Shown piece by piece: positions 18,912 through 29,257 of a stretch of 64,000 nucleotides of DNA (its first letter is position 1; each line of letters begins with the position of its first letter). A program made the translations under genes and the position numbers. Origin of the DNA: Tatumella ptyseos ATCC 33301. GTDB lineage: Bacteria > Pseudomonadota > Gammaproteobacteria > Enterobacterales > Enterobacteriaceae. Below the pieces are notes generated by a model. That model searched no databases. It had not been told where the DNA came from and saw only the letters and a program-made list of their open reading frames with translations. The stretch is taken from assembly GCF_000735525.1 (NCBI RefSeq), contig NZ_JMPR01000046.1, positions 1 to 64,000 on the forward strand. The letters run 5' to 3'.

Positions 18912-20378
18912 ATGCGTTCAGACTATTTAAAAATTTTCAGCCAGCGTAACTTTACTGTTCTGCTATTACTGGGGTTTTCGTCAGGCTTACCGCTGGCATT
19001 AACGTCCGGTACACTTCAGGCCTGGATGACCGTTGAAAATATCGACCTGAAAACTATCGGTATTTTCTCTCTGGTCGGACAGGCCTACGTCTTTAAGTTT
19101 CTCTGGTCCCCCTTCCTGGACCGTTATTCTCCGCCGGTACTGAGCCGTCGCCGGGGATGGTTATTAATCGCGCAATGTGCCCTATTGATAACCATCGCTG
19201 CCATGGGCTTTGTTCAGCCGTCCGGTCATCTGACCTTACTGGCATTGCTGGCCGTGCTGGTCGCCTTTTGTTCGGCCTCACAGGATATCGTGTTTGATGC
19301 CTGGAAAACGGATGTGCTGCCGGCAGAGCAACGCGGGAGCGGTGCGGCAATTACCGTACTCGGTTACCGGCTCGCCATGCTGGTATCCGGGGGGCTGGCC
19401 CTCTGGCTGGCGGACCGTTTCCTTGGCTGGCATGCTACCTACTGGCTGATGGCTCTGCTGATGCTGCCCGGGATCCTCGGAACCCTGATAGCAAAAGAGC
19501 CGGAAATAACCGCCGTCCGTCCGCTGACCCTTCGTGAAGCCGTGGTCGCCCCCCTGCTTGACTTCTTCGGCCGTAATAATGCCTGGTTGATGATCACTCT
19601 GATTATCCTGTATAAACTCGGTGATGCTTTTGCGGGCGCGCTGAGTACCACCTTCCTGATCCGTGGCCTGGGCTTCAATGCCGGCGATGTCGGGCTGGTG
19701 AATAAAACGTTCGGGTTACTGGCAACCATCATCGGTGCCCTGTATGGCGGGGTTCTGATGCAACGGCTAACCCTGTTCCGCGCACTGATGTGGTTTGGTA
19801 TCTTTCAGACGGTGTCCAATCTGGCTTACTGGTTACTGAGTATCACTCCGGCACACCTGTGGAGTATGGCCAGCGCCGTCTTTATCGAAAATCTGTGCGG
19901 GGGGATGGGCACTGCTGCATTCGTCGCTCTGCTGATGGCCTTGTGTAACGCATCATTTTCAGCCACACAGTTCGCATTACTGTCTGCACTCTCAGCGGTG
20001 GGCCGGGTCTATGTGGGGCCGGCCGCTGGCTGGCTGGTCGAACTTTGGGGATGGCCGCTGTTCTATGCCTTCACCGTCTTCGCCGGTGTTCCCGGGTTGT
20101 TGTTGTTGCTGATTAGCCGTCACAGCCTCAACGGACTGACTCAGCAAACCTCTTTTCCTCGGCGAACCACCTTTCCTGCCGCCTATCGTCTGGCTTTCCG
20201 GGTGTTTCTCGCCGGTTGTCTGGTACTTTTGGCCTGGCTGTCTACACTTATTCTGTCAGCGTTACATTGGTTACCCGCCGGATTTCAGGATGCGCCTGTT
20301 TTTGAAACAGGAATGGCCATTCTCTGCCTCGCCGTATTGTTCGGCGTGACACTCGATTTCCGGCAGATCAAAAAGTGA
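18912..20378 (+). CDS. ampG: Muropeptide permease AmpG
   Basis: Major-facilitator permease of 488 residues that imports GlcNAc-anhydro-muropeptides from the periplasm for cell-wall recycling; its substrates also signal ampC induction. The N-terminal block GFSSGLPLALTSGTLQAWMT is near-identical to E. coli, as are the loop ASQDIVFDAWKTDVLP and the segment FENLCGGMG-like IENLCGGMG. Ten to fourteen membrane helices are expected. An upstream ATG at 18897 lies inside a hairpin; the ATG at 18912 fits the family start. A 3' stem-loop at 20396-20432 follows. Confidence 0.95.
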   Translation: MRSDYLKIFSQRNFTVLLLLGFSSGLPLALTSGTLQAWMTVENIDLKTIGIFSLVGQAYVFKFLWSPFLDRYSPPVLSRRRGWLLIAQCALLITIAAMGFVQPSGHLTLLALLAVLVAFCSASQDIVFDAWKTDVLPAEQRGSGAAITVLGYRLAMLVSGGLALWLADRFLGWHATYWLMALLMLPGILGTLIAKEPEITAVRPLTLREAVVAPLLDFFGRNNAWLMITLIILYKLGDAFAGALSTTFLIRGLGFNAGDVGLVNKTFGLLATIIGALYGGVLMQRLTLFRALMWFGIFQTVSNLAYWLLSITPAHLWSMASAVFIENLCGGMGTAAFVALLMALCNASFSATQFALLSALSAVGRVYVGPAAGWLVELWGWPLFYAFTVFAGVPGLLLLLISRHSLNGLTQQTSFPRRTTFPAAYRLAFRVFLAGCLVLLAWLSTLILSALHWLPAGFQDAPVFETGMAILCLAVLFGVTLDFRQIKK

Positions 20379-20395
20379 CGTTAACTGCGTCACCT

Positions 20396-20432
20396 GAAGC
20401 AGGGTGAAACGTTATTTTACTTCACCCGCTTC
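20396..20432 (+). terminator. Stem-loop after ampG
   Basis: GAAGC-A-GGGTGAA and TTCACCCGCTTC pair over 12 bp with one bulged A, 18 bp after the ampG stop. No T-run follows, so it is a weak or rho-assisted terminator. Confidence 0.45.
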
Positions 20433-20491
20433 ACCTCTGTTAACAACTGCCCCAATGACAGCCAGCCGGTTGCGGTCATTATCGGTAAAAT

Positions 20492-20510
20492 TGTTAACAA
20501 AAGGTTAAAT
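20492..20510. promoter_or_regulatory. ArcA-box-like direct repeat upstream of cyoA
   Basis: TGTTAACAAAAGGTTAAAT contains two GTTA elements 11 bp apart, the spacing of ArcA direct repeats. Further TGTTAA elements occur at 20439-20444 and near 20639. ArcA is known to repress cyo when oxygen is low, so the 391-bp ampG-cyoA interval is the place to expect it. The assignment is by eye and not scored. Confidence 0.4.
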
Positions 20511-20672
20511 TCTGATTTTTTGTAAAGAACGGGGAGCATTATAGCGATTAAGGAATAGTCGCGGGGAGTGCAGACCTGCCGGATAGAGTACTGACTAACT
20601 GACTGACGTATCTTAGTTTTTTAACCAAAGCCCACTTTTGTTAAATTTATCTAAAGGAAAGGATACATCCTC

Positions 20673-20702
20673 ATGACAAAACCTCAATTTAGTTTACAGT
20701 AA
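20673..20702 (+). CDS. Possible nine-codon leader peptide before cyoA
   Basis: ATG, eight further sense codons (peptide MTKPQFSLQ) and TAA, preceded by an AAGGAAAGGA ribosome site. It ends 67 bp before cyoA. Such a short frame can occur by chance; the good ribosome site and its location inside the cyo leader are the only support. Confidence 0.25.
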   Translation: MTKPQFSLQ

Positions 20703-20769
20703 AGAAACCTTACCGTAAAATGCCACCACACTTAAACGACAATAAGCCCTTTGTCATTGAGGTCGTTAA

Positions 20770-21696
20770 ATGAGACTCAGGAAATACAGTAAAAGTTTGG
20801 GGATTTTGTCACTTATCACCGGCGCAGTGTTACTCAGTGGTTGTGATAGTGCCTTATTAAATCCCAAAGGTCAGATTGCAATGGAGCAACGTTCACTGAT
20901 TATGACAGCCTTCGGCTTGATGTTAGTGGTGGTGATCCCTGTGATCTTTATGGCTATCGTGTTTGCCTGGAAATATCGGGCGTCGAATACGAACGCTAAA
21001 TATTCACCTAACTGGTCACACTCAAATAAAGTAGAAGCTGTGGTGTGGATAGTGCCTATCCTTATCATTCTCTTCCTGGGTGTGTTGACATGGAAATCAA
21101 CCCACGCACTTGAGCCCGCAAAACCTATTGCTTCAGATGTAAAACCTGTACAGATTGACGTCATTGCCCTCGACTGGAAATGGTTGTTTATCTATCCGGA
21201 ACAAGGGATAGCAACCGTCAACCAGATTGCCTTCCCGGTCAATACGCCGGTCAGTTTCAGAATTACCTCGAACTCCGTCATGAACTCCTTCTTTATTCCT
21301 ACTCTTGGCAGCCAGATCTATGCGATGGCGGGAATGCAGACCAAACTGCACCTGATTGCCAATCAGCCGGGAATTTTTGATGGTATTTCGTCGAACTTCA
21401 GCGGTCGCGGTTTCTCTGGTATGAAGTTCAAAGCCATTGCGACCAAAGATAACGCAGACTTCCTGCAGTGGGTAGATAAAGTGAAGGCGTCGTCAAATAC
21501 GCTGACCACCATGGATCAATTCAACCAACTGGCAGCACCGAGTGAGAATAATCCCGTGGAGTACTTCTCTACCGCTAATCCGCAACTGTTCAACGAAGTT
21601 GTCGATAAGTTCATGGCACATGACGGGAATATGACCATGTCTCAGCACGAAGGCATGGATATGAGCCATCAGGCTACCGCCGGAGCAGGGGAATAA
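20770..21696 (+). CDS. cyoA: Cytochrome bo3 ubiquinol oxidase subunit II
   Basis: Subunit II of the aerobic terminal oxidase, 308 residues. A lipoprotein signal peptide ends in LLSGC (Cys25), then two membrane helices (about 42-67 and 88-110) and a periplasmic cupredoxin domain. As expected for quinol oxidases, the CuA ligands are absent. The motif [20 protein letters not shown] is conserved. First gene of cyoABCDE; its stop is 3 bp before cyoB. The C-terminus ends in a His- and Met-rich tail (HEGMDMSHQ). Confidence 0.97.
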   Translation: MRLRKYSKSLGILSLITGAVLLSGCDSALLNPKGQIAMEQRSLIMTAFGLMLVVVIPVIFMAIVFAWKYRASNTNAKYSPNWSHSNKVEAVVWIVPILIILFLGVLTWKSTHALEPAKPIASDVKPVQIDVIALDWKWLFIYPEQGIATVNQIAFPVNTPVSFRITSNSVMNSFFIPTLGSQIYAMAGMQTKLHLIANQPGIFDGISSNFSGRGFSGMKFKAIATKDNADFLQWVDKVKASSNTLTTMDQFNQLAAPSENNPVEYFSTANPQLFNEVVDKFMAHDGNMTMSQHEGMDMSHQATAGAGE

Positions 21697-21699
21697 ACC

Positions 21700-23682
21700 A
21701 TGTTAGGAAAATTAAGTTTAGCGGCGATCCCATTTGACGTACCTATCGTTATGGTGACCTGTTCCGCTATTATTATTGTGGGTATCGCTATCCTGGCGGC
21801 TATCACTTACTTCGGTAAGTGGCAGTATCTGTGGTCGGAATGGATCACCTCCATCGACCATAAAAAGCTCGGTATCATGTACATTATCCTGGCGTTCGTC
21901 ATGCTGTTGCGTGGTTTCGCCGATGCTATCATGATGCGTAGCCAGCAGGTACTGGCTTCAGCAGGTGAGGCAGGCTTCCTGCCCCCCCATCACTACGATC
22001 AGATCTTCACCGCTCACGGCGTGATTATGATCTTCTTCGTGGCGATGCCTTTTGTCGTCGGACTGATGAACATTGCCGTGCCTCTGCAAATTGGTGCGCG
22101 TGATGTCGCCTTTCCGTTCCTCAATAACCTCAGCTTCTGGTTTACCGCAATCGGTGTGATTCTGGTGAACCTGTCTCTCGGGGTCGGGGAATTTGCACAG
22201 ACTGGCTGGCTGGCCTATCCGCCGCTTTCCGGGAGCGAATACAGTCCCGGGGTCGGGGTCGACTACTGGATCTGGAGTCTGCAATTATCCGGTATCGGGA
22301 CGACGCTGACAGGGATCAACTTCTTCGTGACTATTCTGAAGATGCGTGCACCTGGCATGACGATGTTCAAAATGCCGATCTTTACCTGGGCATCGCTCTG
22401 TACCAACGTACTGATTATTGCTGCGTTCCCGGTACTGACGGTGACTCTGGCACTGCTGACGCTTGACCGTTATCTGGGCTTCCATTTCTTTACTAATGAA
22501 ATGGGCGGCAACATGATGATGTACGTCAACCTGATCTGGGTCTGGGGACATCCGGAAGTGTATATTCTGGTGCTGCCGGTCTTCGGGGTCTTCTCTGAAG
22601 TCACTGCGACCTTCTCCAAAAAGCGGATGTTCGGCTACACCTCAATGGTGTGGGCAACCGTGGCAATTACCGTACTGTCGTTTGTTGTCTGGCTCCACCA
22701 CTTCTTTACCATGGGTGCCGGAGCGAACGTCAACGCCTTCTTCGGTATTATGACCATGATTATCGCTATCCCTACCGGGGTAAAAATCTTCAACTGGCTG
22801 TTCACCATGTATCAGGGTCGCGTTCAGATGACCGCGCCGATGCTCTGGACCGTAGGTTTTATTATCACCTTCTCTGTGGGCGGAATGACCGGGGTGCTTC
22901 TGGCCGTGCCGGGTGCTGACTTTGTCCTGCATAACAGCCTGTTCCTGATTGCTCACTTCCACAACGTGATTATCGGTGGTGTGGTCTTCGGTTGTATGGC
23001 GGGTGTCACTTACTGGTTCCCGAAAGCGTTCGGCTTCACGCTGAATGAAACCTGGGGTAAACGTTCTTTCTGGTGCTGGATCATCGGTTTCTTCGTCGCC
23101 TTTATGCCGCTGTATGCGTTAGGCTTCATGGGAATGACCCGTCGTCTGAGTCAGAACATCGACCCGCAATTCCATCCGCTGCTGGTGGTGGCCGCCTGTG
23201 GTGCCGGGATTATCGCGCTGGGTATTCTGTGTCAGCTCATTATGTTCTGGGTGTCTGTCCGTGACCGCGACCAAAACCGTGATCTGACCGGTGACCCGTG
23301 GGGTGCCCGTACACTGGAGTGGTCTATCTCCTCCCCTCCTCCGGTTTATAACTTTGCCGTGATCCCTGAAATTCATGAACGTGATGCTTTCTGGGAAATG
23401 AAGGAACGCGGTGAGGCGTACCAGCAGCCCGCGCATTATGAAGCGATTCATATGCCGAAAAATAGCGGCGTTCCGGCCATTATCGCGCTGTTTGCCACCA
23501 TTTTCGGTTTTGCCATGATCTGGTGGATTTGGTGGCTGGCGGGAATTTCCTTTGTTGCCATTATCGCGCTGTGGATTGCTAAAAGCTTCGATGAAGATGT
23601 GGATTACTATGTCTCTGCCGAAGAGGTCGAACGGACTGAACGCAAACACTTTGAAGAACTCAGCAAAGCAGGTGTGAAATAA
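21700..23682 (+). CDS. cyoB: Cytochrome bo3 ubiquinol oxidase subunit I
   Basis: Catalytic subunit, 660 residues, about 15 membrane helices. It holds low-spin heme b, and the binuclear heme o3-CuB centre that reduces oxygen and pumps protons. Metal-ligand histidines are visible in [11 protein letters not shown], in [13 protein letters not shown] (with the His-Tyr pair near CuB), in WLHHFFTMG and in [12 protein letters not shown]. The N-terminal [14 protein letters not shown] motif that helps bind quinol is present. Its stop overlaps the cyoC start by one base, typical of this operon. Confidence 0.98.
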   Translation: MLGKLSLAAIPFDVPIVMVTCSAIIIVGIAILAAITYFGKWQYLWSEWITSIDHKKLGIMYIILAFVMLLRGFADAIMMRSQQVLASAGEAGFLPPHHYDQIFTAHGVIMIFFVAMPFVVGLMNIAVPLQIGARDVAFPFLNNLSFWFTAIGVILVNLSLGVGEFAQTGWLAYPPLSGSEYSPGVGVDYWIWSLQLSGIGTTLTGINFFVTILKMRAPGMTMFKMPIFTWASLCTNVLIIAAFPVLTVTLALLTLDRYLGFHFFTNEMGGNMMMYVNLIWVWGHPEVYILVLPVFGVFSEVTATFSKKRMFGYTSMVWATVAITVLSFVVWLHHFFTMGAGANVNAFFGIMTMIIAIPTGVKIFNWLFTMYQGRVQMTAPMLWTVGFIITFSVGGMTGVLLAVPGADFVLHNSLFLIAHFHNVIIGGVVFGCMAGVTYWFPKAFGFTLNETWGKRSFWCWIIGFFVAFMPLYALGFMGMTRRLSQNIDPQFHPLLVVAACGAGIIALGILCQLIMFWVSVRDRDQNRDLTGDPWGARTLEWSISSPPPVYNFAVIPEIHERDAFWEMKERGEAYQQPAHYEAIHMPKNSGVPAIIALFATIFGFAMIWWIWWLAGISFVAIIALWIAKSFDEDVDYYVSAEEVERTERKHFEELSKAGVK

Positions 23683-24296
23683 TGTCTTCTCCAACTCTGT
23701 CTAAACAGCACGACGCCCATGCAGCGCATGGGCATCACGATGCAGGAGCCAATAAAGTCTTTGGCTTCTGGATCTACCTGATGAGTGACTGCATTATCTT
23801 TGCAACACTGTTTGCTACCTATGCGGTGATGGTGCATAACACCGCCGGGGGGCCTTCAGGTAAGAATTTCTTCGAACTGCCTTATGTTCTGGGTGAAACA
23901 GCACTATTGTTGTTCAGCTCAATAACCTACGGCTTCTCTGTCATCGCCATGAACAGAAACAGCAAAAATGCCGTAGTCGGCTGGCTGGTGCTGACTTTCC
24001 TGCTCGGCCTTGGCTTTATCGGTATGGAGATCAATGAGTTCCACCATCTGATTGCCGAAGGCTGGGGGCCGCAACGCAGTGGTTTCCTGTCCGCTTTCTT
24101 CACGCTGGTCGGCACGCATGGTCTGCACGTGACCTGTGGCCTGATCTGGATGCTGGTTCTGATGTATCAGGTCGCGACCCGTGGGCTGAATGCGGCTAAC
24201 CGTACCCGTATCATGTGTCTGAGCCTGTTCTGGCACTTCCTGGATGTGGTTTGGATCTGTGTATTTACCATTGTCTATCTGATGGGGGCCATGTAA
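23682..24296 (+). CDS. cyoC: Cytochrome bo3 ubiquinol oxidase subunit III
   Basis: Five-helix subunit III, 204 residues, identical in length to E. coli. The N-terminus is His-rich ([13 protein letters not shown]). The conserved glutamate of subunit III appears in [12 protein letters not shown]. It stabilises the oxidase and assembles early on subunit I. Translational overlaps of one base on both sides (cyoB stop and cyoD start) indicate coupling. Confidence 0.97.
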   Translation: MSSPTLSKQHDAHAAHGHHDAGANKVFGFWIYLMSDCIIFATLFATYAVMVHNTAGGPSGKNFFELPYVLGETALLLFSSITYGFSVIAMNRNSKNAVVGWLVLTFLLGLGFIGMEINEFHHLIAEGWGPQRSGFLSAFFTLVGTHGLHVTCGLIWMLVLMYQVATRGLNAANRTRIMCLSLFWHFLDVVWICVFTIVYLMGAM

Positions 24297-24625
24297 TGAG
24301 TCATACTGTAAATGAGCATGGTGCATCTCACGGGAGTCTGAAGTCTTATATTACGGGCTTTATTCTTTCTGTCATCCTGACGGGGATCCCGTTCTGGATG
24401 GTGATGGAGGGCAGTGCAGAAAAAAGCACAACGCTTGTGGTGGTCGTTCTCTGTGCGGTGGTTCAGGTGATCGTTCACCTTGTCTGCTTCCTGCATCTGG
24501 ACCGTAAGTCAGAGGGGGGCTGGAACCTGGTGGCCATCGTCTTCTCAGCAATCATTATTCTGATTGTTGTCGTTGGCTCACTCTGGATCATGTGGAATCT
24601 TAACTACAACATGATGCCCCACTAA
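24296..24625 (+). CDS. cyoD: Cytochrome bo3 ubiquinol oxidase subunit IV
   Basis: Three-helix subunit IV, 109 residues as in E. coli. The N-terminus [14 protein letters not shown] is cytoplasmic, and [13 protein letters not shown] lies in helix 2. It helps CuB insertion and stability of the complex. A longer frame starts at 24215 inside cyoC, but the ATG at 24296, overlapping the cyoC TAA by one base, gives the family length. Confidence 0.96.
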   Translation: MSHTVNEHGASHGSLKSYITGFILSVILTGIPFWMVMEGSAEKSTTLVVVVLCAVVQVIVHLVCFLHLDRKSEGGWNLVAIVFSAIIILIVVVGSLWIMWNLNYNMMPH

Positions 24626-24637
24626 GAGTTATACGTC

Positions 24638-25528
24638 ATGATTAAGCAATACCTGCAAGTGACAAAACCAGGAATTATTTTCGGAAATCTAATTTCTGTG
24701 GTGGGTGGGTTTTTACTGGCCTCCAAGGGCAGTATTAATTACACCTTATTCCTCACATCTATGGTCGGCGTATCATTAGTGGTGGCATCGGGTTGTGTCT
24801 TTAACAACGTGATCGACCGTGATATCGACCGGAAAATGGAGAGAACGAAGAACAGGGTTCTCGTGAAAGGACTCATTTCCGCGAAAACCAGCCTGGTGTA
24901 TGCGACCCTTCTGGGTATTGCTGGCTTTATGATGTTGTATTTTGGCGCCAATCCACTGGCAATGTGGTTATCAGTGATTGGCTTCATCGTCTACGTCGGC
25001 ATCTACAGCCTCTATATGAAGCGTCATTCGGTGTACGGCACGTTAATCGGGAGTCTTTCAGGGGCAGCCCCCCCTGTTATCGGTTACTGTGCCGTATCGA
25101 ATGAATTTGATGCCGGAGCCATTATCCTGCTGGCAATCTTTAGCCTCTGGCAAATGCCGCATTCCTATGCCATTGCCATTTACCGGTTTAAAGATTACCA
25201 GGCCGCTAATATTCCGGTATTACCGGTGGTGAAAGGGATCCCGGTCGCTAAACATCATATTACCATTTATATTCTGGCCTTTATGATAGCAACACTGATG
25301 CTCTCTCTGGGCGGATATGCAGGCTACAAGTATCTGGTGGTAGCTGCGGTGGTGAGTCTCTGGTGGCTCGGTATGGCCCTTTCCGGCTATAAGCGTACCA
25401 ATGATGATCGCCTCTGGGCCAGGAAGTTATTTGTCTTCTCTATTGTTGCCATTACCGCTCTCAGCGTGATGATGTCCGTCGATTTTATGACCCCGACATC
25501 AAAAGATCTGCTGACTTACGTCTGGTAA
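24638..25528 (+). CDS. cyoE: Protoheme IX farnesyltransferase (heme O synthase)
   Basis: UbiA-family prenyltransferase, 296 residues. It adds a farnesyl group to heme b to make heme o for the oxidase encoded upstream. The first aspartate-rich motif [15 protein letters not shown] and the second loop YTLWMKRHS-like [16 protein letters not shown] are present. Seven to nine membrane helices. It lies 12 bp after cyoD and ends the operon; a strong terminator follows. Confidence 0.97.
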   Translation: MIKQYLQVTKPGIIFGNLISVVGGFLLASKGSINYTLFLTSMVGVSLVVASGCVFNNVIDRDIDRKMERTKNRVLVKGLISAKTSLVYATLLGIAGFMMLYFGANPLAMWLSVIGFIVYVGIYSLYMKRHSVYGTLIGSLSGAAPPVIGYCAVSNEFDAGAIILLAIFSLWQMPHSYAIAIYRFKDYQAANIPVLPVVKGIPVAKHHITIYILAFMIATLMLSLGGYAGYKYLVVAAVVSLWWLGMALSGYKRTNDDRLWARKLFVFSIVAITALSVMMSVDFMTPTSKDLLTYVW

Positions 25529-25551
25529 CTCCCCTCCCCTGTCAGATCAAC

Positions 25552-25583
25552 AAAGGCGCGACATACGCGCCTTTTCTTTTTTT
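25552..25583 (+). terminator. Terminator of cyoABCDE
   Basis: AAAGGCGCG, loop ACATA, CGCGCCTTT followed by a T-rich run broken by one C, 24 bp after the cyoE stop. Confidence 0.9.
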
Positions 25584-25664
25584 GTTACTTCTGTTTGTAA
25601 AGTATTATTTTACCGGGCTTGTTGTGCACCTTACTATAGCGTCAGTCAATAAAAAGAGGTTTTG

Positions 25665-27041
25665 ATGAACGATAATAAAATGACGTCGCTGGAACGGAGA
25701 GCAACATGGGGACTCGGCACCGTCTTTTCGCTACGGATGCTGGGTATGTTTATGGTGCTGCCCGTATTAACGACCTATGGTATGGCCCTGCAGGGGGCCT
25801 CTGAAGCGCTGATTGGTTTAGCCATTGGCATCTATGGTTTAGCTCAGGCCGTATTCCAGATCCCGTTCGGGTTACTGTCTGACCGTATTGGCCGCAAACC
25901 CTTAATCGTCGGAGGGCTGTTGTTATTTGTACTGGGTAGCGTCATCGCCGCCTGTACGCAGTCTATCTGGGGAATTATTCTCGGGCGCGCTTTACAGGGT
26001 TCCGGGGCCATTGCCGCGGCAGTGATGGCGCTGCTTTCTGACCTGACCCGTGAACAGAACCGTACCAAAGCGATGGCATTTATCGGTATCAGCTTTGGGG
26101 TCACTTTTGCCATTGCCATGGTGATAGGCCCGGTGGTTACCCATATCCTGGGTCTGCATGCCCTGTTCTGGATGATTGCGATACTGGCTACCCTCGGCAT
26201 TATTATTACGCTGGCCATTGTCCCTTCCGCCAAAGATCATGTACTGAACCGTGAGTCCGGCATGGTAAAAGGCAGCTTTAAAAAGGTGCTGGCCAGCCCG
26301 CGGTTACTGAAGCTGAATTTCGGGATCCTTTGCTTACATATCCTGCTCATGTCGAGCTTTGTGGCTCTGCCAGGTCAGTTCGAAAATGCAGGTTTCCCGC
26401 CATCACAGCACTGGAAAGTCTATTTTGTCACCATGCTGATTGCATTTGTGGTCGTCATGCCTTTCGTCATCATTGCCGAAGTAAAACGCAGGATGAAAGC
26501 GGTATTTATCAGTTGTGTCGCCCTGCTGGTCATTGCAGAAATTATTCTTTGGGGAGCAGGCACACACTTCTGGACCCTGGTGGTCGGCGTACAGGTGTTC
26601 TTTATCGGTTTTAATCTGATGGAAGCGATTCTGCCTTCACTGATCAGTAAAGAATCACCGGCAGGCTATAAAGGAACGGCGATGGGCGTCTATTCCACCA
26701 GCCAGTTTATCGGTGTCGCTATTGGCGGTAGCCTGGGCGGCTGGATCTTCGGTCATATGGATGCGCAAACCGTTTTCCTGGCCGGAACCCTGCTGGCCGT
26801 GGTCTGGCTGCTGGTCAGTCTGACCATGAAAGAGCCACCGTATGTCAGCAGCCTGCGACTGGTGTCAGATCAGCTGCACCATACTCCCGGCCTTGAGCAG
26901 AAATTATCCGCCGTCGAGGGTGTTTCCTCGGTCATGATGGTACCGGACGAAAACAGTATCTATGTAAAAATTGACAGTAAAGTCACCAGCCGCGAAGCGC
27001 TGGAAACGCTGATTGCAGAGTATCAGCCTCAGCAGGCGTAA
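25665..27041 (+). CDS. yajR: Major-facilitator transporter YajR
   Basis: Proton-driven MFS transporter of 458 residues with twelve membrane helices. Motif A reads GLLSDRIGRKPLI, and helix 4 is RALQGSGAIAAAVMALLSD. A soluble C-terminal domain of about 65 residues (from roughly 390) is the YAM domain, a ferredoxin-like fold described in the E. coli structure. The substrate is unknown. The ATG at 25665 follows AAAGAGG and replaces a TTG three bases earlier. It stands downstream of the cyo terminator in its own unit, as in E. coli. Confidence 0.94.
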   Translation: MNDNKMTSLERRATWGLGTVFSLRMLGMFMVLPVLTTYGMALQGASEALIGLAIGIYGLAQAVFQIPFGLLSDRIGRKPLIVGGLLLFVLGSVIAACTQSIWGIILGRALQGSGAIAAAVMALLSDLTREQNRTKAMAFIGISFGVTFAIAMVIGPVVTHILGLHALFWMIAILATLGIIITLAIVPSAKDHVLNRESGMVKGSFKKVLASPRLLKLNFGILCLHILLMSSFVALPGQFENAGFPPSQHWKVYFVTMLIAFVVVMPFVIIAEVKRRMKAVFISCVALLVIAEIILWGAGTHFWTLVVGVQVFFIGFNLMEAILPSLISKESPAGYKGTAMGVYSTSQFIGVAIGGSLGGWIFGHMDAQTVFLAGTLLAVVWLLVSLTMKEPPYVSSLRLVSDQLHHTPGLEQKLSAVEGVSSVMMVPDENSIYVKIDSKVTSREALETLIAEYQPQQA

Positions 27042-27059
27042 TATCAGCCCCTGTCATAC

Positions 27060-27093
27060 AAAAACGCGGCCCGGAGAGAGCCGCGTTTTTTTT
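27060..27093. terminator. Bidirectional terminator between yajR and yajQ
   Basis: AAAACGCGGC and GCCGCGTTTT flank a nine-base loop. Eight T follow on the plus strand and five on the minus strand. It sits between convergent stops. Confidence 0.88.
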
Positions 27094-27104
27094 ACCGGAA
27101 CCAG

Positions 27105-27596
27105 TTAGTCACGGAAGTTTTTGAACTGGAAAGGCTGGCCCAGGTTGCCGCCGCGAACCAGTGCCATCGCACCCTGAAGATCATCGCGGGATTTTCCGGT
27201 CACCCGTAATGACTCCCCCTGGATCTGCGTCTGGACTTTCAGCTTGCTGTCTTTGATCAGTTTTACGATTTTTTTGGCGACATCCGTTTCGATGCCCTTT
27301 TTCAGTTTCGCGTCCACAGACCAGTTTTTACCGCTGTGTTCGATCTCTTCAGGCACTTCCAGCGCTGCCCCTTCAATTCCGCGCTTTAATAATTTCTCAC
27401 GCAGAATATCCACCAGTTGTTTCACCTGAAAATCCGATTCCGAACTGATCTTAATGGTTTCATTTTTTTCGTTTAATTCAACCGCAGCAACCACGTTACG
27501 AAAATCAAAACGGGTAGATAATTCGCGGCTGGCATTTTCTACCGCATTGCGCACTTCCTGAAGTTCAACTTCAGAAACAATATCGAAAGATGGCAT
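27105..27596 (-). CDS. yajQ: YajQ-family nucleotide-binding protein
   Basis: Cytoplasmic protein of 163 residues, the family length, made of two ferredoxin-like halves. Typical segments are [19 protein letters not shown] at the N-terminus and a C-terminal [17 protein letters not shown]. Family members bind nucleotides; the Xanthomonas homologue binds cyclic di-GMP. The role in enterobacteria is unclear. The start at 27596 follows GGAGAAGAG; the longer frame to 27629 is rejected by alignment. Confidence 0.95.
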   Translation of the reverse strand: MPSFDIVSEVELQEVRNAVENASRELSTRFDFRNVVAAVELNEKNETIKISSESDFQVKQLVDILREKLLKRGIEGAALEVPEEIEHSGKNWSVDAKLKKGIETDVAKKIVKLIKDSKLKVQTQIQGESLRVTGKSRDDLQGAMALVRGGNLGQPFQFKNFRD

Positions 27597-27727
27597 ATTC
27601 TCTTCTCCTGATTCGGTGTTGCCATGCATAATACGCAGATCGACGCGGTAAAAAAATGCCTGAGCCTGAAAACATCAGACCCGGCAGCGAAAACCGGTAT
27701 TTTTGTCGCCGGCTATCCGGAGTTATT

Positions 27728-28648
27728 ATGAAAATTACGGTACTGGGGTGCGGAGCCCTGGGACAACTATGGCTGTCAGCCTTACACCGTCAGGGACATG
27801 AGGTTCAGGGATGGCTACGCAATGCTCATTCCGGCACCCACGTTCATATCACCGCTCCTGACGGAGAAATGCATCGTCACTGGTTTCCGGCCAATCGCCA
27901 GGCATTGCTTGCGGACTGCGAGTTACTACTGGTAACGCTTAAAGCAGCACAAATTTCGTCCGCCGTTCTGCAAATTCAGCCCTTATTGCCCTCCCGCTGC
28001 ATTATCGTACTGATGCATAACGGGATGGGGGTGGTTGATGAGTTACCTCCCCTGCCCCAGACTGTACTGCGGGCGATTACGACGCATTCCGCCTGGCGTC
28101 AACAGGGACGGGTCATCCATGTTGCCCATGGGGTCACGCATATCGGGCCTGTGGCCAGCAATGAAAACCATCTCAGTCCGCTGGCTGACCTGCTGCATGA
28201 GGCATTACCGGAAGTGGCCTGGCATAACGATATCCTGCCCGCCTGCTGGAATAAGCTGGCCATCAATTGTGTGATCAATCCGCTCAGCATTAAATACGAC
28301 TGTACTAACGGTGAACTCCTGCAGTACGGCGGTGAAATTACCACGCTCTGTGAGGAGATAGCCGCAGTAATGAACCGTGAGGGCCTGCATGCCGATGCCA
28401 GGCAACTGGAGCAGAATGTGACCCATGTCATGCAGAACAGCGCGGCTAACTATTCATCTATGCTGCAGGATATCCGCACGGGGCGCACAACAGAAACAGA
28501 CTATATTACCGGCTACCTGCTGCGTAAGGCTGCCGGGTATGGTCTTGCGGCCCCCGCAAATCGCGAATTATATCAGAGAGTAAAAATAAAGGAGTCGGCC
28601 AATGGGCACCCAAAAATCAGTGCTGGTTTGTCTGGCGCATGGCAGTGA
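27728..28648 (+). CDS. panE: 2-dehydropantoate 2-reductase PanE
   Basis: NADPH-dependent reduction of ketopantoate to pantoate in pantothenate and coenzyme A synthesis. 306 residues (E. coli 303). The Rossmann motif [11 protein letters not shown] is at residues 5-15. The catalytic lysine lies in [16 protein letters not shown]. The ATG follows CGGAG. The last 47 bases overlap yajL, whose AAGGAG ribosome site is inside panE, so the two are coupled. The E. coli pair is arranged likewise. Confidence 0.95.
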   Translation: MKITVLGCGALGQLWLSALHRQGHEVQGWLRNAHSGTHVHITAPDGEMHRHWFPANRQALLADCELLLVTLKAAQISSAVLQIQPLLPSRCIIVLMHNGMGVVDELPPLPQTVLRAITTHSAWRQQGRVIHVAHGVTHIGPVASNENHLSPLADLLHEALPEVAWHNDILPACWNKLAINCVINPLSIKYDCTNGELLQYGGEITTLCEEIAAVMNREGLHADARQLEQNVTHVMQNSAANYSSMLQDIRTGRTTETDYITGYLLRKAAGYGLAAPANRELYQRVKIKESANGHPKISAGLSGAWQ

Positions 28649-29201
28649 AGAAACCGAAGCGGTTACCGTTATCGACCTGCTGGTCAGGGCAGGCATTCAC
28701 GTCACTACAGCCAGTACAGAAAGCGATGGTGAACTGCTGATCACCTGCTCCCGTGGCGTCAGATTACAATGCGATACCGCGCTGGTCTCCGTTGCGGATC
28801 AGCCTTTTGATGCACTGGTTCTGCCAGGGGGACAGAAAGGGGCTGAAACCTTCAGCGAAAGCGTCCTGTTGCTGGAAACCCTCCGTCAGTACCGGACAAC
28901 CGACCGGATTGTCGCTGCCATTTGCGCAGCACCGGCGCTGGTGCTGGCAGCCCATGAGCTTTTCCCGGACGGAAATATGACCGGCTTCCCTGGCCTGCGC
29001 GAAAGTATTCCGGCAAAACAGTGGGTCGAACGCCGGGTCGTCTGGGATCCACGAGTGAACCTGCTGACCAGTCAGGGACCGGGGACCGCGTTTGATTTTG
29101 GGCTGAAACTGATTGATCTGCTGGCAGGCCCTGACACCGCCCGGGAAGTGGCTGAACCTCTGGTTCTGGCCCCGGGGATCTATAACTACCAGGAAATCTG
29201 A
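28602..29201 (+). CDS. yajL: DJ-1/PfpI-family protein YajL
   Basis: DJ-1 superfamily protein of 199 residues, close homologue of human DJ-1 and E. coli YajL. The reactive cysteine is Cys108 in the nucleophile elbow [11 protein letters not shown], with the supporting Glu in GSEETEAVT. It protects proteins during oxidative stress; chaperone and deglycase activities have been proposed and disputed. It is translationally coupled to panE. Confidence 0.94.
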   Translation: MGTQKSVLVCLAHGSEETEAVTVIDLLVRAGIHVTTASTESDGELLITCSRGVRLQCDTALVSVADQPFDALVLPGGQKGAETFSESVLLLETLRQYRTTDRIVAAICAAPALVLAAHELFPDGNMTGFPGLRESIPAKQWVERRVVWDPRVNLLTSQGPGTAFDFGLKLIDLLAGPDTAREVAEPLVLAPGIYNYQEI

Positions 29202-29204
29202 TAC

Positions 29205-29240
29205 AAAAAAGCCCGTGATAAGGTGAGTTATCACGGGCTT
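29205..29240 (-). terminator. Terminator between yajL and thiI
   Basis: Thirteen-bp arms (AAGCCCGTGATAA and TTATCACGGGCTT). The minus strand continues into six T, serving thiI; the plus strand has only three T after the stem, so it is weaker for yajL. Confidence 0.88.
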
Positions 29241-29257
29241 TCAGAGGTTATCTGCCG

